From NCBI GenBank assembly GCA_017619935.1, contig JAFZRJ010000019.1, positions 113,719 through 177,718 on the forward strand: a stretch of DNA of 64,000 nt, read 5' to 3'. Below, one piece after another: positions 26,656-35,184 of this stretch (the stretch's first letter is position 1; each line of letters begins with the position of its first letter). Source of the DNA: Muribaculaceae bacterium (GTDB lineage Bacteria; Bacteroidota; Bacteroidia; Bacteroidales; Muribaculaceae). A program made the position numbers and the translations under genes. The notes beneath the pieces are model-generated. The model was not told the origin of the DNA. It did not search any database and saw nothing but the letters and a program-made list of their open reading frames with translations.

Positions 26656-26693
26656 AAACGAGTAAGCAAGCGAAAGGACTTGCTTACTCGTTT
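26656..26693. terminator. Bidirectional terminator between convergent genes
   Basis: A 15-bp perfect stem (26656-26670 with 26679-26693, core ACGAGTAAGCAAG) and an 8-base loop, with A-rich sequence on the left and T-rich on the right. It sits between the stop codons of the cassette gene and the GH53 gene. Confidence 0.9.
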
Positions 26694-26716
26694 ACTTTTA
26701 CCTATCTTTCGGACTG

Positions 26717-28042
26717 TTAGGACAGTATGATGTTGATAATGGCGTTGACGTCGCTGATGTCCACTTTGCCGTCGCTCACGAGGTCGGCATCACCAGGATA
26801 GTCGGCGGCGACTTTGAGTTCGAGGATGATGTTGATGGCTGCATTCACATCACTCACATCCACTTTCCCGTCACCGTCCACATCACCTTCGACGGGCTCT
26901 TCGGCCGGGGCAAAGGCGGCCAACTCATAGAATGCGGGAAAAACGCGACCATTGTTGTTGTTCCAGAGTCCAGCATTATACCACCCGGACGAAGTGACCG
27001 GATTATGCCAGTCCACGCCATATTCGTTGGCCTCGGGCCACCACCAGAAAAGACCGGTGACAACGGGGTGTTCCAACAACTTGGCGACTAATGCCGCAGT
27101 GAAAGCGCGTTGGCCTTCGGGCGTGATGGCATAGGTGTTGCCATAGGAATCGGCAGTAGTGGAATAATCATAATTGATGTTGGAGGGTTGCCAGTTGTTG
27201 TAGAATCCTGTTTCCACAATCATCACCTCTTTGGAGGGGAAATTGGTCTCTATTTGTAGTAGAGCGGTGTCCAACTGCTTCAAGCTATAGTGGTAGTAGG
27301 GATAATAGCTGAGTCCGATGATGTCGTAGTCAATACCTGCAATGGCACGGTAATAATTGTTCATAATCGTGATGTTTCGGACCAGTTCGGTGTGGACAAT
27401 GATTTTTGCGTTGGGACACACTTCGCGGCAAGCCTTGTTGGCTTGCCGAAGCAACTGGAGGAAACGGTTGTCGTTATTGCTGTTGCCGGTATTGAACTTT
27501 TTCAGCTGACTGGTCGCCGTGCCGCGCGCTCCCCACAACATGCCGTAGCTGATTTCGTTGCCCGTCTGGATGTAGTCGGGGGCGGCTCCGGCATCAACCA
27601 ATGTCTGCAAGCAGTCGCACGTGTATTGGTAGATGGTGTCGTAGAGTTGCTCGTCGGTGAGGTCTTTCCATGCATCAGGCGTATATTGCTTGGCTGGATC
27701 GGCCCAACTGTCGCTGTAATGGAAATCCAGCAAGAACTTGAATCCGGCTGACTTGATGCGCGCTCCGAGCAATTTCACGTAGTCCAAGTCTTGGCACACA
27801 CCTTCGCCTATTTCGGTCGAGGGAGCTTTGGACGGGTCCACGAAGAGGCGCACACGAATTGCCGTCCAGCCTTGTTCTTTGAGCCAGGGCAGCATGTCGG
27901 GGATACTCTTGCCATTGATGTCGTAGTACTTGGCTTTTTTGGCTTCGTAACTGGGCAACAACGAGATGTCGCCGCCCACGATATTGGCTTGCGACAGCAA
28001 CCATCCTGCCACGATACATATTGTCAATATGATTCTATTCAT
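26717..28042 (-). CDS. GH53 endo-beta-1,4-galactanase with dockerin-like C-terminus
   Basis: A 441-residue protein with a signal peptide (MNRIILTICIVAGWLLSQA). The GH53 signatures are plain: GGDISLLPSYEAKKAKYYD, WTAIRVRLFVDP, FLLDFHYSDSWADPAKQ, the acid/base Glu about 163 (QTGNEISYGMLWG) and the nucleophile Glu about 277 (MIVETGFY). The family cuts beta-1,4-galactan side chains of pectin, not starch. The last 57 residues are a dockerin-like pair (GDVDGDGKVDVSDVN, ADLVSDGKVDISDVN); the second loop has lost one acidic position. It follows the amylase gene by 18 bases in the same operon, an odd pairing of substrates. Confidence 0.9.
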   Translation of the reverse strand: MNRIILTICIVAGWLLSQANIVGGDISLLPSYEAKKAKYYDINGKSIPDMLPWLKEQGWTAIRVRLFVDPSKAPSTEIGEGVCQDLDYVKLLGARIKSAGFKFLLDFHYSDSWADPAKQYTPDAWKDLTDEQLYDTIYQYTCDCLQTLVDAGAAPDYIQTGNEISYGMLWGARGTATSQLKKFNTGNSNNDNRFLQLLRQANKACREVCPNAKIIVHTELVRNITIMNNYYRAIAGIDYDIIGLSYYPYYHYSLKQLDTALLQIETNFPSKEVMIVETGFYNNWQPSNINYDYSTTADSYGNTYAITPEGQRAFTAALVAKLLEHPVVTGLFWWWPEANEYGVDWHNPVTSSGWYNAGLWNNNNGRVFPAFYELAAFAPAEEPVEGDVDGDGKVDVSDVNAAINIILELKVAADYPGDADLVSDGKVDISDVNAIINIILS

Positions 28043-28060
28043 TTTGGGTCGCGAGTGAAA

Positions 28061-30160
28061 TTAATGAATGATTTTAGTGGTTGATTGCGTGCCGTCGGAG
28101 TAACGGGTGACCACCAAGTTCACTCCGTCGAACGGGCGTGAGCTGACCTGTCCGGCAATGTTGACGTACTTCACGCTCGTCACTTCTTGCTGGCGGTTCA
28201 AGTCATTCACCGCATTGGTGTATTTTTTTGTCACATCGTTTACCAACAGGTTGCCACCGGGCTGATCCTCGGCGAGTTCCAGATAGACATCCTTGTCAAA
28301 CGGGCCTAGATTCACCGTTTGTGGAGAACCGGCGTTACTGAAGATAAACATAATATCATAGTCGTAATCCTTGACGGTGTACTCCTTGTAGTAGAACGTG
28401 TCACCCATCACCTCCGTGCGTTTACCGGCACTTTGCAGAATTTTGTCCTTCAGAATGGCGTCGCCAGGCCATTGCTTGTTCTCGGTACACAGGTTATCGC
28501 TGCCTTCCACCCAGCACCAGAAGTTCAAGTTGTCCCATCCGGGATCTTTGACATGAATCTTAATGGTGTAAGGCGTGAAGGGTGGGCGAGGAGTGCCGCC
28601 TTCAAAGGTAAACTCACGTTTTACAACACCTTTGACCGCGTCCCCAATCAACATACCCACGGTGAGGACCATGTCTTTGTCGATGTTGAGTGTGGTGCCG
28701 CTTTCCACTTTGGTGCTTTTTGCCGTGGGGGTTGTGCCGTCGGTGGTATAGACGAGCTGGGCGTCTTTGGTCATGGACACGGCGGTGAGTTTGGCTGTGA
28801 AGCCTTCTTTATACTCGCCCGAAGCGCGGTCGACCCAAGCCGTTTCCATGTTGCGATGCATGTAGTACTTGTAGTGGTAGCCGTCCAGCACCTCTTTCCA
28901 GTTGTCATCGTTGGGCTTGTAGGCATTGGTGTTGCCCAAAATGACGAACAGACGGCCATTTTTGCCAGTCGTGTTTGCTGTGAAGTAAGTGGCGTCGTAA
29001 CGTCCTGCGCTATAGTTGCTGGTATTGGTGATGCCTACAGCCTTACGCACGGCAATCATTGCTGCAATGTCGTTCTTGTGCGCCATCCAGTGCTTGAAAA
29101 ATACGCAAGGAGTGCCAGGCAGGGCGAGCATATAGGCATTGGCGGCCAATGTGTCGGTCCTGAGTGGGTCTTGATCAGCGGTTGAACGCTTTTCAGTGTC
29201 ATGATTCTCAACGAATGTGACGGCATAACGGCGATAAATGCCATTTTCCACCACGTCACTGTTGCTGATGAGCGGCCAGTTGGTGGCATTCTCATTATAA
29301 GAGGCCAACATGCTCCAATCTTTACCGTTGCAAGCGTTTCTAACAGTATAACGGAACTGGAAGTCAAAAGCGGCGCTCTGGATTTGGTTGTTGGCACCTT
29401 CGCCAGCAGCTGTGCCCTTAATCCAGTTGAGGATGGTAGGGGTTCCGTCCCAGCATTCGCCTACTGAGAATTGCGGTTTTGCGATGGCGTTGTAGTAACC
29501 CGTGTACTTGGGATGGTAGCCTTTCACCATGTCATAACGGAATCCGGTGTAACCGAGGTCGTTGAGCAACATGTTGAGATAGGCATTGACATTCTTCTGC
29601 ACATTCTCGCTCTTGTGGTCCAGATCGCGCATTCCTCCCCAGTCTTCACCGGTGTCGCCATTTACGCTAAGTTCATAACCATTCTTTTGTGCCCATTCCA
29701 AAGTCTTTCCCTCGTCATCGCCCTTGCAGATGTCGGTTGGGAGCAATTTATAAGTAACACCCTTGTAGGTCTCAGCCGGGAAATCGACCCAGTTCGACAT
29801 GGTCTTGCGGTGATTGATGACCACATCGGCAATGGTGCCCAGCCCTTTGCTCTTGAAGGTCTGTATCATAGAGCGCAGTTGGGCCTCGGTACCGAAAGAA
29901 CTGTTGTAATTGGTGAACCAGTAGAGGTCGTCATAACCCATTGACTGGCCGCCACAATAAGCGCTTTGTGGAATCCAAATCAAGTCGAAAGAGCGGGCCA
30001 ATTCATCGGCCTGTTTTTCCAAGACGCTCCATTTCGTGTCTTTGAATGAATCCCAGTAAAAGCCCTGCAGCATCACACCGCCGTAGTCGGCTGGCCATCC
30101 TTGTGCCAGCATGACGGCAGGCAATGCCAAGCCTATGATAGAGGAAAAGAACTTTTTCAT
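28061..30160 (-). CDS. Secreted alpha-amylase (GH13) with CBM26-like domain and T9SS sorting tail
   Basis: From the ATG at 30160 (MKKFFSSIIGLALPAVMLAQ) the protein has 699 residues; an upstream extension would overlap the preceding gene. GH13 residues: GVMLQGFYWDSF, nucleophile Asp about 210 (FRYDMVKGY), acid/base Glu about 235 (FSVGECWDG), Asp about 321 (VENHDTEKR). A chitobiase-C-like module (about 430-510, LVYTTDGTTPTAK) and a CBM26-like starch-binding module (about 525-640) follow. The last 45 residues (SVKYVNIAGQVSSRPFDGVN, then TKIIH) are a T9SS type A tail. It is the tandem paralogue of the amylase at 30174, which ends in a dockerin instead. Confidence 0.93.
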   Translation of the reverse strand: MKKFFSSIIGLALPAVMLAQGWPADYGGVMLQGFYWDSFKDTKWSVLEKQADELARSFDLIWIPQSAYCGGQSMGYDDLYWFTNYNSSFGTEAQLRSMIQTFKSKGLGTIADVVINHRKTMSNWVDFPAETYKGVTYKLLPTDICKGDDEGKTLEWAQKNGYELSVNGDTGEDWGGMRDLDHKSENVQKNVNAYLNMLLNDLGYTGFRYDMVKGYHPKYTGYYNAIAKPQFSVGECWDGTPTILNWIKGTAAGEGANNQIQSAAFDFQFRYTVRNACNGKDWSMLASYNENATNWPLISNSDVVENGIYRRYAVTFVENHDTEKRSTADQDPLRTDTLAANAYMLALPGTPCVFFKHWMAHKNDIAAMIAVRKAVGITNTSNYSAGRYDATYFTANTTGKNGRLFVILGNTNAYKPNDDNWKEVLDGYHYKYYMHRNMETAWVDRASGEYKEGFTAKLTAVSMTKDAQLVYTTDGTTPTAKSTKVESGTTLNIDKDMVLTVGMLIGDAVKGVVKREFTFEGGTPRPPFTPYTIKIHVKDPGWDNLNFWCWVEGSDNLCTENKQWPGDAILKDKILQSAGKRTEVMGDTFYYKEYTVKDYDYDIMFIFSNAGSPQTVNLGPFDKDVYLELAEDQPGGNLLVNDVTKKYTNAVNDLNRQQEVTSVKYVNIAGQVSSRPFDGVNLVVTRYSDGTQSTTKIIH

Positions 30161-30173
30161 TGTCGTTAAGGGG

Positions 30174-32297
30174 TTATTGGGTGAGAATAATGTTGATGTC
30201 AGCATTCACGTCTTCGATATCCACCTTGCCATCCTTGTTCAAGTCGGCGTTGCCTTTGTAATAGCTGGCCGGCTTGATTTCCAAGATGATGTTGATGATG
30301 GCATTCACGTCGCTTACATCCACTTTTCCGTCGCCATCTACATCTCCTGGGATTTGGTTAAGTGGATTGCTCTTCTCATAGATGCGAGTGACATTGGTCA
30401 AGTTGTATTTGCCTACGCCGTTCAGTGTGCCAAGTTGCACATAGATATCTTTATTGACATTGATGTAATCAATAGTTTGTGGCGTGCCTTTGGAATTGGT
30501 CAGCACAAAACTGAAGGTGTAGTCCTCATCATTGACCTCGTAGGTGGAATAGTAGAATTTCACATTCTTAATGGTTACAGTGTCGGTCATTTCTTTGCCG
30601 GGCCAACTTGAATACATATTTCCATTGCCGTCGTATGCCCAAATGTAAGCATCGGTCCATGTGGCTACGGTCTTGCTGGGATCGGCGAAATAGACAGTGG
30701 CGGTGTGAGGCTCAAAGTCAGGAATGTTGGGCAAATCATAAACGCGGGTCTGTATGCCCTTGACTGTGTTGTTGATCAGCAAGCCCACTTTCAATGTCAT
30801 GGGCTCACGCAAGCGCAGCACATATCCGCTGGCCACCTTAGTTCCGTTGGTGGCTGTGGGGGTTGAACCATCGGTGGTATAAACAAGTTGAGCGTTGTTG
30901 CTCTGGCTCACAGCGGTGAGTCGCACGTTTTGAGCCTTTGCGTAGTAGCCCGAGGCTTTGTCAATCCAAGCCGTTTCCATGTTTCGGCTCATGAAGTAGC
31001 GGTAGTGGTAACCATCCACGATTAGCGTGTATTGTGATGCGTCGGGGGTGTAATTACTGGGTTTACCGCCCACGACGGTCACCAGTTTCTTGTTGTCTGA
31101 GCCATAAGTCTCAATGGCGTATGCATTGTATGCCTGGTTAATGATGCTGTAGTTGCTGGTGTTGGTGATGCCCACTGCCTTACGCACGTCAATGAGTCCC
31201 TTGATGTCCTGCTTGCAGTCTTTCCAGTGGGTGAGGAACACGCATGGGGTGCCAGGCATGGCCATCATGTAGGCATTGGCGGCCACGGTGTCGCGTTTGA
31301 GGGGATCGGCATTGTAGTTTTCCACATTACCGCGATCTTGCAAATCGTGGTTTTCCAAGAAGGTGACTGCGTAACGACGATAGAAACCTCCCAACAAATA
31401 GCCTTGGTTGGCATTGCTCACAAGCGGCCAATTGTTGTCGTTACCGTTGTGTTGGTTAAGGTTGGTCATTATGCCACTGTTGAAGGCGTTGCGGCATGTG
31501 TAGCGGAAGTCGAAGTCGAACACGCCACTCATGATATTGCCGTTTACTGACGTGCCATTCATCCAGTCAATTTCCTGCGTGGAGTTGGTCCAGTGTTCAC
31601 CTACTGAGAAGGTGGGATTGGCGTAGGCATTATATTGTCCGAAGAAGCTGGGCGAGAAGCCACGTGCCATATCGTAACGGAATCCCATATAGCCGAGGTC
31701 GTTGAGTAGGAACTTAAGATAGGCTTTGACAATTTTTTGCACATTGCTGCTCTTGTGATCCAGGTCACGGCAACCGCTCCAGTCTTCGCCAGTATCGTAG
31801 TTGTTACTCAGTGTGAAGCCATTAGTGTTGGCCCATGTGAGTGTTTCTCCTCCATCGTCATTTTTACAAATGTCGGTGGAGAGCAACTGGTATTCAGTGC
31901 CGTTGTAAGTTTCTTTGGGGAACGTGAGCCATCCTGTGACGGCTTTGTGGTGGTTGAGAACGACATCGGCAATGCAGCCGGTGCCTTTGCTCTTGAGGGT
32001 GCTAATGAGCGTACGCAATTGAGCTTCGGTGCCGAACGCACTGCTTTGATTGAAGAAATAGAGTGGGTCATAACCCATCGAAGATCCACCGCAACTACCG
32101 CTTTGTGGCAACCAAATGAGGTCGAAGTATTGTGATAATTCATCGGCTTGATTGGTGAGGTTGGTCCAACGGGTGTCGTTAAACGACTCCCAGTAAAAAC
32201 CTTGCAGCATCACGCCGCCATAGTTGGCTGGCCACCCTTGTGCCCAAGTGATGACGGGCATGGCCAAAGTCAGGATTGTGAAGATAAACTTTTTCAT
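30174..32297 (-). CDS. Secreted alpha-amylase (GH13) with CBM26-like domain and dockerin-like C-terminus
   Basis: From the ATG at 32297 (MKKFIFTILTLAMPVITWAQ) the protein has 707 residues; the upstream frame extension lies beyond the promoter. GH13 residues: GVMLQGFYWESF, Asp about 209 (FRYDMARGF), Glu about 234 (FSVGEHW), Asp about 318 (LENHDLQDR). A chitobiase-C-like module (LVYTTDGSTPTATNG) and a CBM26-like module (ATVYFADPSKTVATWTDAYI) follow. The last 57 residues are a dockerin-like pair (GDVDGDGKVDVSDVN, ADLNKDGKVDIEDVN). It is the first gene of a three-gene operon with the second amylase and GH53, and has a consensus promoter. Confidence 0.93.
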   Translation of the reverse strand: MKKFIFTILTLAMPVITWAQGWPANYGGVMLQGFYWESFNDTRWTNLTNQADELSQYFDLIWLPQSGSCGGSSMGYDPLYFFNQSSAFGTEAQLRTLISTLKSKGTGCIADVVLNHHKAVTGWLTFPKETYNGTEYQLLSTDICKNDDGGETLTWANTNGFTLSNNYDTGEDWSGCRDLDHKSSNVQKIVKAYLKFLLNDLGYMGFRYDMARGFSPSFFGQYNAYANPTFSVGEHWTNSTQEIDWMNGTSVNGNIMSGVFDFDFRYTCRNAFNSGIMTNLNQHNGNDNNWPLVSNANQGYLLGGFYRRYAVTFLENHDLQDRGNVENYNADPLKRDTVAANAYMMAMPGTPCVFLTHWKDCKQDIKGLIDVRKAVGITNTSNYSIINQAYNAYAIETYGSDNKKLVTVVGGKPSNYTPDASQYTLIVDGYHYRYFMSRNMETAWIDKASGYYAKAQNVRLTAVSQSNNAQLVYTTDGSTPTATNGTKVASGYVLRLREPMTLKVGLLINNTVKGIQTRVYDLPNIPDFEPHTATVYFADPSKTVATWTDAYIWAYDGNGNMYSSWPGKEMTDTVTIKNVKFYYSTYEVNDEDYTFSFVLTNSKGTPQTIDYINVNKDIYVQLGTLNGVGKYNLTNVTRIYEKSNPLNQIPGDVDGDGKVDVSDVNAIINIILEIKPASYYKGNADLNKDGKVDIEDVNADINIILTQ

Positions 32298-32355
32298 TTT
32301 AGATATGTTTTTAGTTGTTATATTCTCAAAATTGCATACTAAGGCATTGAACAAG

Positions 32356-32387
32356 CAAATTTACAGATTAATTGTTATCTTCGCAAA
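32356..32387 (-). promoter_or_regulatory. Promoter of the amylase-amylase-GH53 operon
   Basis: Read on the minus strand: TTTG (32387-32384), exactly 20 bases, then TAAATTTG (32363-32356), a full consensus match. The leader is about 50 bases. A different palindrome, CCTTCGGAAGG, lies upstream at 32416-32426; it is not the LacI-type operator. Confidence 0.78.
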
Positions 32388-32479
32388 TGATTTGTGTTTT
32401 TTTTGTTTTTCAGCTCCTTCGGAAGGCGAAAATCGACCGCAAAATGGGGCGGAATCCAACTAAAATGTGGGGATGAATT

Positions 32480-32514
32480 GAAAAAATAGAGGGCTGCGTT
32501 GTCGCAACCCTCTA
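32480..32514 (-). terminator. Terminator of the SusF-like gene at 32601
   Basis: On the minus strand TAGAGGGTTGCG pairs with CGCAGCCCTCTA (one G-U) over a 4-base loop, followed by ATTTTTT. This separates the Sus operon from the amylase operon. Confidence 0.85.
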
Positions 32515-32600
32515 CTTGTAAGGTGTATGTTGTGCTCGTCGGTGAGCGTCAATAATTACGGACTACAAGATGACGGCTCATCGGTTTTGCACGACATTAA

Positions 32601-33935
32601 TTAGTTCGAAAGGATGATGTTGATGATCAGGTTCACGTCAGAGATATCAACCTTGCCGTCACCATCGAGGTCGGCGTTGCCAGGATAATCGTCTGGAGTC
32701 TTGAGTTCGAGGATGAGGTTAATGGCTGCGTTCACGTCACCTATGTCAACCTTCTTGTCACCGTCAACGTCACCAACAGGCAGGTCTTCACCACCCTTAG
32801 CAACAAACTTGAAAGTAAGATTTGCTTTGTCGAAGGTGATAGCGTATTCACCAGCGCCAATCTTGTAAGAAGCGTTGCCATTGCCGGAAATCTGAGTGAC
32901 GTGGTCTTCACCAGCCACTACTTCTTCGTTTTCTTCAAGTGGACCATAGCGGTGGCCACCATTTACGATGTCCCAGCTGCCTTCAGCATCGGCAAAGATG
33001 AAGTAGGTCTCACCTTCGAGGGTTGCTTCGTAAGTGTAGATGTCACCATTCTTAGTCATCTTCACACCATTGGCGGGATCCCAGTTACCGAAGGGGTTGC
33101 CACCGATGATGTACATGGCATCTTCAAGTTCAGAAGCCTCCACTGTGAGGGTGCGAGCGTTGAGGTCAAGAGTTAATTTGTAAACGCCTGCATCGTCAAG
33201 CTTGAAGGAAGCATCGTTTCCATCCTCGCCCAGAGGCATAGCCTCGTCAAGGACAACCTCAGTGCCGTTTTCAGCCGAACCGAAGCGGTAAGGAGCAATA
33301 CCTGCCCAGTTGTTGGCGGTCTTCGAAAGTGCCTTGGTGAAGGCGAAAGTGCAACTATCGGCGGTAGTGGTGATGATGGCTGAGTACAGGTTGTCGGTCT
33401 CATCAGTCATTTTCACGCCCACGTTGGTTGCCCATGCGTTGCCGTTCACTTCGCCCATGATGTAGATGTTACCATCGGGTTCAACAATTTCTTCCTGAAT
33501 GTCACCAAGTGGAGTGAAGATGACGAGGAGTTCATCGGTGTAAACCTCGATTTTGTAGTCAGCTTCGCCTGTGATCAAGAACGCGTTGTTCACGTTCACA
33601 CCCCAGTCGTTCAGAGCGATGGGCATTTCGAAGTTACCCTTGTTGATTTCATAGTTGTTGCTGGGAGCAGCCAGACGATAAGGTGCGATAGCATCCCAGT
33701 CACCAGATGTCGGAGCCAGTTCGGCGGTGAAGCTCAAATAAGTACTTGCGGGAATGTGGGCTTCAAGTTCAAAGCAATAGGCATCGGTCTTAGTCATTTC
33801 GACACCTGCGCTAGGATCCCAGTTGCCGAATGGGTCGTTGCCAAGGATGTACATGTGGTCAGGATCGATGGCATCCTGTGCGTTCATGCAAACTACAGCA
33901 GCCAGCATGAAGAGGGTTGTAAAGAATTTCTTCAT
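32601..33935 (-). CDS. Secreted SusF-like three-module starch-binding protein with dockerin-like C-terminus
   Basis: A 444-residue protein with signal peptide MKKFFTTLFMLAAVVCMNAQ and no lipobox. Three homologous modules follow (about 27-150, 153-265, 268-385), each opening with MYILGNDPFGNWDP, IYIMGEVNGNAWATNVG or MYIIGGNPFGNWDPANG and carrying a strand such as PYRFG or HRYGP; these resemble the tandem starch-binding modules of SusE/F. The last 57 residues are a dockerin-like pair (GDVDGDKKVDIGDVN, ADLDGDGKVDISDVN). It follows the SusE/F-like lipoprotein genes after a hairpin at 33993-34029, so it may be expressed by read-through. Starch binding is inferred from position and modules. Confidence 0.85.
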   Translation of the reverse strand: MKKFFTTLFMLAAVVCMNAQDAIDPDHMYILGNDPFGNWDPSAGVEMTKTDAYCFELEAHIPASTYLSFTAELAPTSGDWDAIAPYRLAAPSNNYEINKGNFEMPIALNDWGVNVNNAFLITGEADYKIEVYTDELLVIFTPLGDIQEEIVEPDGNIYIMGEVNGNAWATNVGVKMTDETDNLYSAIITTTADSCTFAFTKALSKTANNWAGIAPYRFGSAENGTEVVLDEAMPLGEDGNDASFKLDDAGVYKLTLDLNARTLTVEASELEDAMYIIGGNPFGNWDPANGVKMTKNGDIYTYEATLEGETYFIFADAEGSWDIVNGGHRYGPLEENEEVVAGEDHVTQISGNGNASYKIGAGEYAITFDKANLTFKFVAKGGEDLPVGDVDGDKKVDIGDVNAAINLILELKTPDDYPGNADLDGDGKVDISDVNLIINIILSN

Positions 33936-33992
33936 AATGTAAATAAATTAATTAATGATTAATAAAAAGGGTTAGTTGTTTCGTTTTTCTAA

Positions 33993-34029
33993 ATCGCAGG
34001 GGCGACAAGCCATTCGTCGCCCCTACGAT
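33993..34029 (-). terminator. Hairpin between the SusE/F-like lipoprotein gene and the dockerin SusF-like gene
   Basis: A 14-bp stem with one G-U (33993-34006 with 34016-34029, core AGGGGCGAC/GTCGCCCCT) and a 9-base loop. It is followed on the minus strand by TTAGAAAAAC, only a weak T-run, so it may attenuate rather than stop transcription. Confidence 0.6.
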
Positions 34030-34038
34030 TAGGATAGT

Positions 34039-35163
34039 TTACTCTTTTTCAATGAAGCGGTACACGCCCAGCAGGTCGTTGAAAATGAGGACGTAGTTTC
34101 CGGCTTGAGCGGGAACTCCGGCTACATTTTTCGCAGCTTTACCAGCAGGGAAGGCCTTGCCGCCCCAGATGGTAGTGCCGTTTTCGGTGGTTCCTGTAAA
34201 TCCGACAACTTGTCCATCATCGGTGACGTTGAAACCATCAAAGTACCAGTCATGGTTTATACCATTCTGGGCACGGGTGACAATTTTCATGTCGGTGGCG
34301 ACTCCTGTTGTTGCCATGGCACTGTAAACAGGGTATTCACCGGCAAGGAGTTCCATGCGCATGGTGGGGTTGTTGGGATCTGCCAGATTGACGGTAATCT
34401 TGTAGTTGCCAGCGGTTTTTACAACCACGTTGCCAAGGGGATTACCTTCGGCGGGCTTTTGGGCCTGGAAACTCTGGCCGCCATTCTCGTCACCTCCTCC
34501 GATGTACATATCCTTGTTGCCAACTTCGGGGTGAATGCGGAATTCACTACCAGCAGGGAAGTAAGAAGCATAGATAAGTTCATCGTAGTTGTAGGGGTTA
34601 ACGTACATGGCCACAAGGCTGGTGTAAACAGCTCGTTTACTGTTGACCCATGTTCCGATACCTACATCAACACCCAAAATGTACCACACTGGTGGCAGGT
34701 CTTGATACTTCGGAGTAGCAGTGAGCTTGAGACCCTCAACATCCTTGAGGACAATGGTTCCATCAACATTGATGTAAGCGACAACGTTCATGGGCGCTTC
34801 GCGCTGAACCTCATCAACACCGAAGAGTGCCATGACTGCACCACGCACATCGCCTGTGCTGGCTTTGCCTTCGGCGTCAGCCTTGACGATGACCGAGTCG
34901 GTTTTCGTGTCATTGTAGATGATGGCATCATAAGTGGCTGTTACCTCCTTATTGGCGGTGACGGTAGGAGTAAAGATCTGGATGTTGTCGTCGGTGACAG
35001 TGCGCAGATCGATGGCTCCCACACTAGCTGCCTGGAAATCCACGCTGAGCATCTCGGGCTGAGGCTGGCTCTGTGGTTCATTCCAGTCCTTATAGTCGTC
35101 GTTGCAGGCCGTGAACATCATACCAGCCACGGCGAGCATTGAATATAAAACGATTTTTTTCAT
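34039..35163 (-). CDS. SusE/SusF-like outer-membrane lipoprotein
   Basis: A 374-residue protein with a lipoprotein signal (MKKIVLYSMLAVAGMMFTAC, lipobox cysteine about residue 20) and acidic residues after it (NDDYKDW), the usual surface-export type in Bacteroidetes. The N-terminal part is an immunoglobulin-like domain; the rest (about 175-374) contains starch-binding-like segments (VWYILGVDVGIGTW, EFRIHPEVGNKDMYIGG, TTIWGGKAFPAG). It lies 21 bases after the SusE-like gene at 35185. By position it takes the SusF role, holding starch near SusCD, but the sequence is far from Bacteroides SusF, so I give no symbol. Confidence 0.83.
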   Translation of the reverse strand: MKKIVLYSMLAVAGMMFTACNDDYKDWNEPQSQPQPEMLSVDFQAASVGAIDLRTVTDDNIQIFTPTVTANKEVTATYDAIIYNDTKTDSVIVKADAEGKASTGDVRGAVMALFGVDEVQREAPMNVVAYINVDGTIVLKDVEGLKLTATPKYQDLPPVWYILGVDVGIGTWVNSKRAVYTSLVAMYVNPYNYDELIYASYFPAGSEFRIHPEVGNKDMYIGGGDENGGQSFQAQKPAEGNPLGNVVVKTAGNYKITVNLADPNNPTMRMELLAGEYPVYSAMATTGVATDMKIVTRAQNGINHDWYFDGFNVTDDGQVVGFTGTTENGTTIWGGKAFPAGKAAKNVAGVPAQAGNYVLIFNDLLGVYRFIEKE

Positions 35164-35184
35164 GTCGTTATGATTTTAAGAGGG

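Noticed and set aside
32416-32426. CCTTCGGAAGG palindrome upstream of the amylase promoter as a third LacI operator
   Set aside because: The sequence does not match GCAATCGTTTGC and I found no third copy of the operator by eye. It may be a site for another protein or chance.
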